9,403 nt of DNA from Dehalococcoidia bacterium (lineage in GTDB: Bacteria > Chloroflexota > Dehalococcoidia > Dehalococcoidales > BS750m-G39). Shown here in pieces: positions 6,892-9,403 of this stretch. The DNA is taken from assembly GCA_030615425.1 (NCBI GenBank), contig JAUWZG010000040.1, positions 1 through 9,403 on the forward strand. The letters are read 5' to 3'. The notes beneath the pieces are model-generated. The model saw nothing but the letters and a program-made list of their open reading frames with translations, was not told the DNA's origin and did not search any database. Numbering within the stretch: position 1 is the first letter of the stretch; every line of letters starts with the position of its first letter. Made by a program: the position numbers and the translations under genes.

Positions 6892-6920
6892 AATATAACC
6901 CAGTTAGTGGTTTTTGTCAA
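6892..6920 (-). promoter_or_regulatory. trpB promoter
   Basis: A minus-strand TTGACA (6915-6920) and TATATT (6892-6897) are separated by exactly 17 bases. The start site would fall near 6885, placing the T-box-like core and attenuator in the mRNA leader. Confidence 0.85.
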
Positions 6921-6943
6921 TACAGCGTGGGATTAAGGGAAAC

Positions 6944-6972
6944 TTGTCAATCAAACCGAGAAGGAATATAAT
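6944..6972 (+). promoter_or_regulatory. promoter of the RAM-domain gene and mobB
   Basis: TTGTCA (6944-6949), 17-base spacer, TATAAT (6967-6972). The expected start at about 6979-6981 coincides with ATG 6981, predicting a leaderless mRNA. It is divergent from the trpB promoter, with the two -35 boxes 23 bases apart. Confidence 0.8.
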
Positions 6973-6980
6973 ACCGCCAA

Positions 6981-7214
6981 ATGGTGAAAGGCTATCTTCT
7001 CATCAAGCTGATTCCAGGGTTAGAATCTGATGCTCTCTCCCAGATTCGTGCCATTCCAGGAATCACCGATGTAAACCTCGTGTTCGGACAGTGGGACGCA
7101 ATAGCCATAGCCGAAGCTAAGACCCTGTTTGAGCTATCCAAGGTAATCATTGGCGAAGTGCGTAGCATCCAGGGTGTCCAGGATACTACTACGCTGGTGC
7201 AAGGTGAGCTATAG
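6981..7214 (+). CDS. stand-alone Lrp/AsnC-type ligand-binding (RAM) domain protein
   Basis: A 77-residue protein matching the C-terminal effector-binding RAM domain of Lrp/AsnC regulators but without a helix-turn-helix. Family features are the start VKGYLLIKLIPG, the central GITDVNLVFGQWDAIAIAEA (the G-x-W/Y-D segment of RAM domains) and a final VQDTTTLVQ strand. Such stand-alone RAM proteins form oligomers that bind small molecules, often amino acids, and their roles are mostly unknown. ATG 6981 lies 9 bases after a TATAAT box, so translation is probably leaderless; AAGGA at 6961-6965 is too far away and upstream of the predicted start site. mobB follows after 35 bases. The divergent position opposite trpB hints at an amino-acid link, but that is speculation. 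Confidence 0.88.
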   Translation: MVKGYLLIKLIPGLESDALSQIRAIPGITDVNLVFGQWDAIAIAEAKTLFELSKVIIGEVRSIQGVQDTTTLVQGEL

Positions 7215-7249
7215 GCGACACCTTGGGTTTTGCCGAAAAGGGACAGAGA

Positions 7250-7930
7250 ATGCCGCCCATAGTCTCCATTGTCGGTAAATCAAAGTCAGGAAAGACAACC
7301 CTTATCGAAAAGCTGATTGGTGAGCTAAAATCAAGGGGCTACCATGTGGCTACCATCAAGCACACTCCCCAAAACCTGACCTTTGATGAGCCGGGCAAGG
7401 ATAGCTGGCGCCACACCCAGGCAGGGAGCGAGGCTACCGTGATTAGCTCTCCAGATAAGCTGGTGTTAATCAAGCCCGCTGCCCGGGAGAGCAGCCTTGA
7501 GCAGACAGCCCATCTCCTGGGTGAGGACTATGACATCATCCTGACCGAAGGTTTTAGCCAGGGCGATACCCCCAAAATAGAGGTCCATCGCCAGAAAGCC
7601 GGCCCACCCCTCGCCACCGTCAGGAAGCTCATAGCTATAGCTACCGATGAACCCCTGGAAACCAAGACCAGGCAGTTCTCCTTAGAAGATATCAAAGGTT
7701 TAGCCGACCTTGTGGAGAAAGGTTTTATAAAGCCGCAAAGGGAGCGAGTCTCCCTTTACGTAAACAATGTCCCCATAGCCTTAAGCAGCTTCCCCAAACA
7801 GATTATCAGCAATATCCTCCTGGCTCTGGCCTCAAGCCTGAAGGGAGTGAGAAAGGTCAGAAGCCTGGAGATTTTCCTCAGGAAATCCCGGGTTAAAAGA
7901 GATGAAAATGAGAGCATCAAAAAAAATTGA
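7250..7930 (+). CDS. mobB: molybdopterin-guanine dinucleotide biosynthesis protein MobB
   Basis: A 226-residue GTP-binding protein that assists MobA in attaching GMP to molybdopterin, producing the guanine dinucleotide cofactor of DMSO-reductase-family enzymes such as formate dehydrogenases. It has a P-loop GKSKSGKTT (residues 9-17), ATIKHTPQNLTFDEPGKDSWRH (about 34-55), AGSEATV, and a Walker-B-like DIILTEGFSQGDTPKIEVHR. The C-terminal ~60 residues (from about 165, starting VSLYVNNVPIALSSF and ending in a basic tail) form a small extra alpha/beta domain beyond the minimal ~165-residue MobB; I do not recognise its function. ATG 7250 is preferred over TTG 7223 because the family N-terminus (PPIVSIVGKSKSGKT) starts there and AAGGGA lies upstream. 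It is probably co-transcribed with the RAM gene. Confidence 0.92.
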   Translation: MPPIVSIVGKSKSGKTTLIEKLIGELKSRGYHVATIKHTPQNLTFDEPGKDSWRHTQAGSEATVISSPDKLVLIKPAARESSLEQTAHLLGEDYDIILTEGFSQGDTPKIEVHRQKAGPPLATVRKLIAIATDEPLETKTRQFSLEDIKGLADLVEKGFIKPQRERVSLYVNNVPIALSSFPKQIISNILLALASSLKGVRKVRSLEIFLRKSRVKRDENESIKKN

Positions 7931-7951
7931 AAAGGTCCAGTTAGTTCTTCC

Positions 7952-8008
7952 TCCGCCAAGGAGACCAGATACGTATATAACCAAATTTGCAAGATGGCCT
8001 CAGCCTCT
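7952..8008 (+). repeat. 57-bp direct repeat, copy 1
   Basis: Matches 8105-8161 at 52 of 57 positions with no gaps. It begins TCCGCCAAGGAG and ends GATGGCCTCAGCCTCT. It directly precedes the transposase-like fragment. A 7-bp internal palindrome intact in copy 2 is broken here by one substitution. Confidence 0.9.
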
Positions 8009-8104
8009 TGTGCGCCACGCTCGGCAGATTATCTTCCAGCTGGCTGAGGTGGCCGTGTCCAGAGACCTGTTTGCCGCTATACTACAGCGCCTAATTCGGC
8101 TACG
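8009..8104 (+). pseudogene. transposase C-terminal fragment (insertion-sequence remnant)
   Basis: The 96 bases exactly between the two 57-bp repeats translate in the +3 frame (frame of base 7902) as VRHARQIIFQLAEVAVSRDLFAAILQRL followed by IRL. This resembles the C-terminal end of IS4/IS1380-superfamily DDE transposases, where a HAR...LAEVAV-R-LFA-IL-R-I pattern is common; the assignment is from memory of the family. No start, catalytic residues or upstream domains are present, so this is a relic. The surrounding 117-codon open frame (7902-8255) begins inside mobB and merely spans repeat, fragment and repeat, so I do not treat it as a gene. Confidence 0.6.
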
Positions 8105-8161
8105 TCCGCCAAGGAGGCCAGATACGGATATAGCTAAATTCGCAAGATGGCCTCAGCCTCT
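8105..8161 (+). repeat. 57-bp direct repeat, copy 2
   Basis: Second copy, 153 bases downstream of the first. It contains GAGGCCA (8114-8120) and TGGCCTC (8148-8154), a 7-bp inverted repeat around a 27-base AT-richer loop. Differences from copy 1 are substitutions only. Confidence 0.9.
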
Positions 8162-8182
8162 GGGCATTCTATCTGTAGGGAC

Positions 8183-8458
8183 TTATATCAAGCAGAATAA
8201 TCCTTTTTCCCTCTCAATTGTAAGGTCTCGTTTGAATTCAAATACAACGTCCTGATATAGGGCATCTATGTAACCTTTTACTTTGGCAATTTTAACGCCC
8301 TTTTCAAGCTCAATTTCGTCATATTCGACACCAAAAGCTTTGCTCAGGAAGCCAATGAAAATACTTCTCAGCTGGTCGTGATGTGCTTTCTTTTGTTTGA
8401 CTTCCTCAATACTGGAGAGGTACTCTTCAAAATACTTCTTAAATTCTGATTTATTCAT
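8183..8458 (-). pseudogene. truncated N-terminus of a PD-(D/E)XK restriction/DNA-methylase-type protein
   Basis: A 91-residue frame whose N-terminal 85 residues look like the start of large restriction-modification proteins that carry a nuclease domain before an N-6 methylase. The helical opening (MNKSEFKKYFEEYLSSIEEV) is followed by a PD-(D/E)XK-like core: KGYIDALYQDVVFEFKRDL, with Asp65, Glu74 and Lys76 as candidate catalytic residues. Full-length relatives continue for hundreds of residues; here the frame ends five codons after EREKG, next to the direct repeat at 8105-8161, suggesting the rest was removed by the insertion or deletion that left the repeats. The promoter (TTGAAA, 17 bases, TATATT) is intact and would give a leader of only about 4 bases. 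A short functional protein cannot be excluded. Confidence 0.65.
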
Positions 8459-8469
8459 ATCTTGATATT

Positions 8470-8498
8470 AATATACGCCACTAAAGGCATTGTTTCAA
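8470..8498 (-). promoter_or_regulatory. promoter of the truncated restriction-type gene
   Basis: On the minus strand TTGAAA (8493-8498), 17-base spacer, TATATT (8470-8475). The predicted start lies about 4-5 bases before ATG 8458. Confidence 0.7.
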
Positions 8499-8662
8499 TA
8501 TCACTGGCTTACCGACATGGTTTAATGGGGACAAGGGCTATTCCTTACCTATCAGAAGATTAATAATATACGTTTCGAGAGTAACAATCCGTCATTTTGT
8601 TACTACGACGGAAGCATCACACTGCAAAAAGCAACCAAGAGTACACAGAGACCTGCCCCCGT
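8499..8662. other. intergenic region with one palindrome
   Basis: I see no gene here on either strand. The notable element is GTAACAA (8581-8587) with TTGTTAC (8597-8603), a 7-bp inverted repeat whose loop contains CCGTC (8589-8593), complementary to GACGG at 8607-8611. It lies upstream of the promoter at 8663-8692, so it could be an operator or part of a minor RNA, or mean nothing. Confidence 0.4.
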
Positions 8663-8692
8663 TTGACAAAGAGACTCTCTTTAGTGTATAAT
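8663..8692 (+). promoter_or_regulatory. promoter of the zinc-ribbon gene
   Basis: TTGACA (8663-8668), 18-base spacer, TATAAT (8687-8692): both boxes are perfect consensus. The predicted start near 8699 leaves a leader of about 105 bases, unusually long compared with the near-leaderless genes elsewhere in the window. Confidence 0.85.
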
Positions 8693-8753
8693 AAGCGAAG
8701 TTCAAGTTTAGGTTATTACAAGCTTCTTATAATCCCATTGAATCTATATCTAG

Positions 8754-8807
8754 TATTGGATGACCCGAACTCCAACTAAAATTACGAAGAGAGGAGGTCA
8801 TCCGATG
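8754..8807 (+). promoter_or_regulatory. leader hairpin masking Shine-Dalgarno and start codon
   Basis: GGATGACC (8758-8765) pairs perfectly with GGTCATCC (8796-8803). The helix extends outward through TATT (8754-8757) with GATG (8804-8807), making 12 pairs with two G-U. The start codon ATG (8805-8807) and the last GG of the Shine-Dalgarno AGGAGG (8792-8797) are in the stem; the 30-base loop is AT-rich. This could act as a thermosensor, autoregulatory or protein-binding site. Confidence 0.6.
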
Positions 8808-9119
8808 AGTTTCGAGAACAAGACACTTATCTGTACCGATTGTGGTGCCAACTTCACCTTCAGCGTTGAGGATCAAGAATTCTACCAAGCCAAAGGCTTT
8901 ACTAATGAACCAAAACGCTGTTCCTCGTGTCGCCAGGCGAAAAAGGCCGAGCGAGGTGGGAGTGGCAGTCGTGGTTTCAGTAACTACGGCTCACCCCGCC
9001 AGATGTTCCCAGCGACTTGTGCCTCATGCGGCAAACAGACCGAGGTTCCTTTCCAGCCTCGCGGTGATAAGCCAGTGTACTGTAGTGATTGCTACCGAAA
9101 AAACAGACCGGCCAGGTAA
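8805..9119 (+). CDS. double zinc-ribbon protein
   Basis: A 104-residue basic protein with two four-cysteine zinc sites. The N-terminal one (Cys10, Cys13, Cys39, Cys42, starting LICTDCGANFTFSVEDQEFY and containing GFTNEPKRCSSCR) matches the probable zinc-ribbon domain found in small bacterial proteins. The second (Cys72, Cys75, Cys93, Cys96; CASCGKQTEVPFQP and PVYCSDCY) is a CxxC...CxxC ribbon. A flexible Gly/Ser/Arg-rich linker (about 50-66) connects them, which would suit nucleic-acid binding. ATG 8805 has a strong AGGAGG seven bases upstream; the in-frame ATG 8760 lacks one. It is followed 76 bases later by rpsU. The function is unknown; an RNA or ribosome-associated or cold-response role is a guess from the linker, neighbour and leader hairpin. 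Confidence 0.88.
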   Translation: MSFENKTLICTDCGANFTFSVEDQEFYQAKGFTNEPKRCSSCRQAKKAERGGSGSRGFSNYGSPRQMFPATCASCGKQTEVPFQPRGDKPVYCSDCYRKNRPAR

Positions 9120-9135
9120 ACTGGTTTGACCTTGT

Positions 9136-9175
9136 GGACATACAGGGGCTGGAGATAATTGGTCCGTGTATGTCC
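9136..9175 (+). repeat. 9-bp inverted repeat upstream of rpsU
   Basis: GGACATACA (9136-9144) and TGTATGTCC (9167-9175) are perfect inverted copies around a 22-base spacer. No T tract follows, so it is not an obvious terminator. It could be an RNA hairpin or operator between the zinc-ribbon gene and rpsU. Confidence 0.6.
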
Positions 9176-9195
9176 CTAGAATGTGTTGGTGTGTT

Positions 9196-9381
9196 ATGTC
9201 GCCGCAAGTCTTGATACGTGAAGGTGAATCCCAAGATTCCCTGTTGCGTTGCTTTCAAAAGATGGTGCAGACGAGTGGAATCCTGCGCGAGGCAAAGGCC
9301 CATCGTCATTTTCTATCCAAGGGAGAGACAGCACGTTTAAAAGCGCAAAAGAGCGCCAGACGAAGGCGCCGTTACGGGTAA
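9196..9381 (+). CDS. rpsU: 30S ribosomal protein S21
   Basis: A 61-residue, strongly basic small-subunit ribosomal protein that binds near the anti-Shine-Dalgarno region of 16S rRNA and helps translation initiation. The family pattern is clear: an opening VLIREGESQDSLLRCFQKMVQTSGILREAK, then a lysine/arginine-rich helix ending SARRRRRYG. ATG 9196 fits the usual S21 N-terminus (a few residues before REGES). In-frame upstream starts (GTG 9166, ATG 9181) would add a cysteine/tryptophan-rich stretch unlike the family. No good Shine-Dalgarno precedes 9196; only GGTG at 9188-9191. No consensus promoter is evident in the 76 bases after the zinc-ribbon stop, so co-transcription with that gene is likely. 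Confidence 0.93.
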   Translation: MSPQVLIREGESQDSLLRCFQKMVQTSGILREAKAHRHFLSKGETARLKAQKSARRRRRYG

Positions 9382-9384
9382 ACC

Positions 9385-9403
9385 AGGAAGCAATCAATGA
9401 GCT
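9385..9403 (+). CDS. probable start of a further gene (cut by window end)
   Basis: AGGAAG (9385-9390) lies six bases before ATG 9397, directly after the rpsU stop. Only the ATG, one further codon and one base are in the window, so nothing can be said about the product. Confidence 0.35.

Noticed and set aside
7952..8161. CRISPR-like array
   Set aside because: There are only two copies, they are 57 bp and imperfect, and the spacer between them is a transposase fragment.
7902..8255. 117-codon plus-strand open frame over the end of mobB and the repeats
   Set aside because: It starts inside mobB, has no ribosome binding site, and its only recognisable parts are the two DNA repeats and a transposase fragment, so it is a chance frame through a relic.
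8581..8611. possible H-type pseudoknot (GTAACAA/TTGTTAC with CCGTC/GACGG)
   Set aside because: The 3-base loop would have to span a 7-bp stem, which is geometrically unlikely, and the element lies upstream of the mapped-looking promoter. Retained only as a plain palindrome.
8727..8732. second TATAAT inside the zinc-ribbon leader
   Set aside because: No -35-like sequence lies 16-18 bases upstream, and a better promoter is present at 8663-8692.
8760..8804. upstream in-frame ATG for the zinc-ribbon protein
   Set aside because: No Shine-Dalgarno precedes it and the family sequence starts at MSFENK, which has AGGAGG at the right distance.
9166..9195. upstream GTG/ATG starts for rpsU
   Set aside because: They would add residues such as MCWCV that are unlike S21 N-termini, and GTG 9166 is next to the palindrome arm without a ribosome binding site.

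Overview
The window looks like a bacterial chromosome segment from an anaerobe, most likely a Dehalococcoidia-type Chloroflexota. I infer this from the mix of a HydB-type NADH/ferredoxin flavoprotein, a TrpB2-type tryptophan synthase beta chain, a MobB with a C-terminal extension, and a two-zinc-ribbon protein next to rpsU; no phylogenetic marker was tested. There are no tRNA, rRNA or CRISPR features that I can see.

Layout, left to right. (1) Plus strand, 1-2237: the 3' end of metK, a repeat-rich intergenic region with two strong nested hairpins, a phosphoglucomutase/phosphomannomutase that has no standard start codon (it appears to begin at ATA 441, directly abutting the repeat), and a small mannose-6-phosphate isomerase-type cupin. 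(2) Minus strand, 5290-2249: a three-gene operon for the NADH-oxidising, iron-sulfur-rich module of a HydABC/Hox-like complex (NuoE/HydC-like, NuoF/HydB-like, and a HoxU-like subunit), with no hydrogenase or formate dehydrogenase catalytic subunit beside it. (3) Minus strand, 6756-5389: a stand-alone trpB2 behind a consensus promoter, a very short T-box-like leader whose UGGC would match the acceptor end of tRNA-Trp, and a terminator; a second terminator follows the gene. (4) Plus strand, 6981-7930, divergent from trpB: a stand-alone Lrp/AsnC RAM-domain protein whose promoter predicts a leaderless mRNA, then mobB. (5) 7931-8500: a decayed accessory patch with two 57-bp direct repeats flanking a transposase C-terminal fragment, and the truncated N-terminal part of a restriction/methylase-type PD-(D/E)XK protein with a good promoter. 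(6) Plus strand, 8663-9403: a strong promoter, a leader hairpin that covers part of the Shine-Dalgarno and the start codon, a double zinc-ribbon protein, rpsU (ribosomal protein S21), and probably the first codons of another gene.

How the parts relate. The sugar-phosphate genes (pgm, cupin) can interconvert hexose phosphates for nucleotide-sugar supply. The redox operon would move electrons between NADH and an iron-sulfur partner encoded elsewhere. MobB could supply molybdopterin-guanine dinucleotide for a molybdo- or tungsto-enzyme such as formate dehydrogenase, a possible partner for the redox module, but that link is inference. The most interesting signals are the minimal T-box-like leader, the orphan redox module with a His-to-Asn change at a cluster ligand, the ATA start next to a nested repeat, and the start-codon-masking hairpin of the zinc-ribbon gene.
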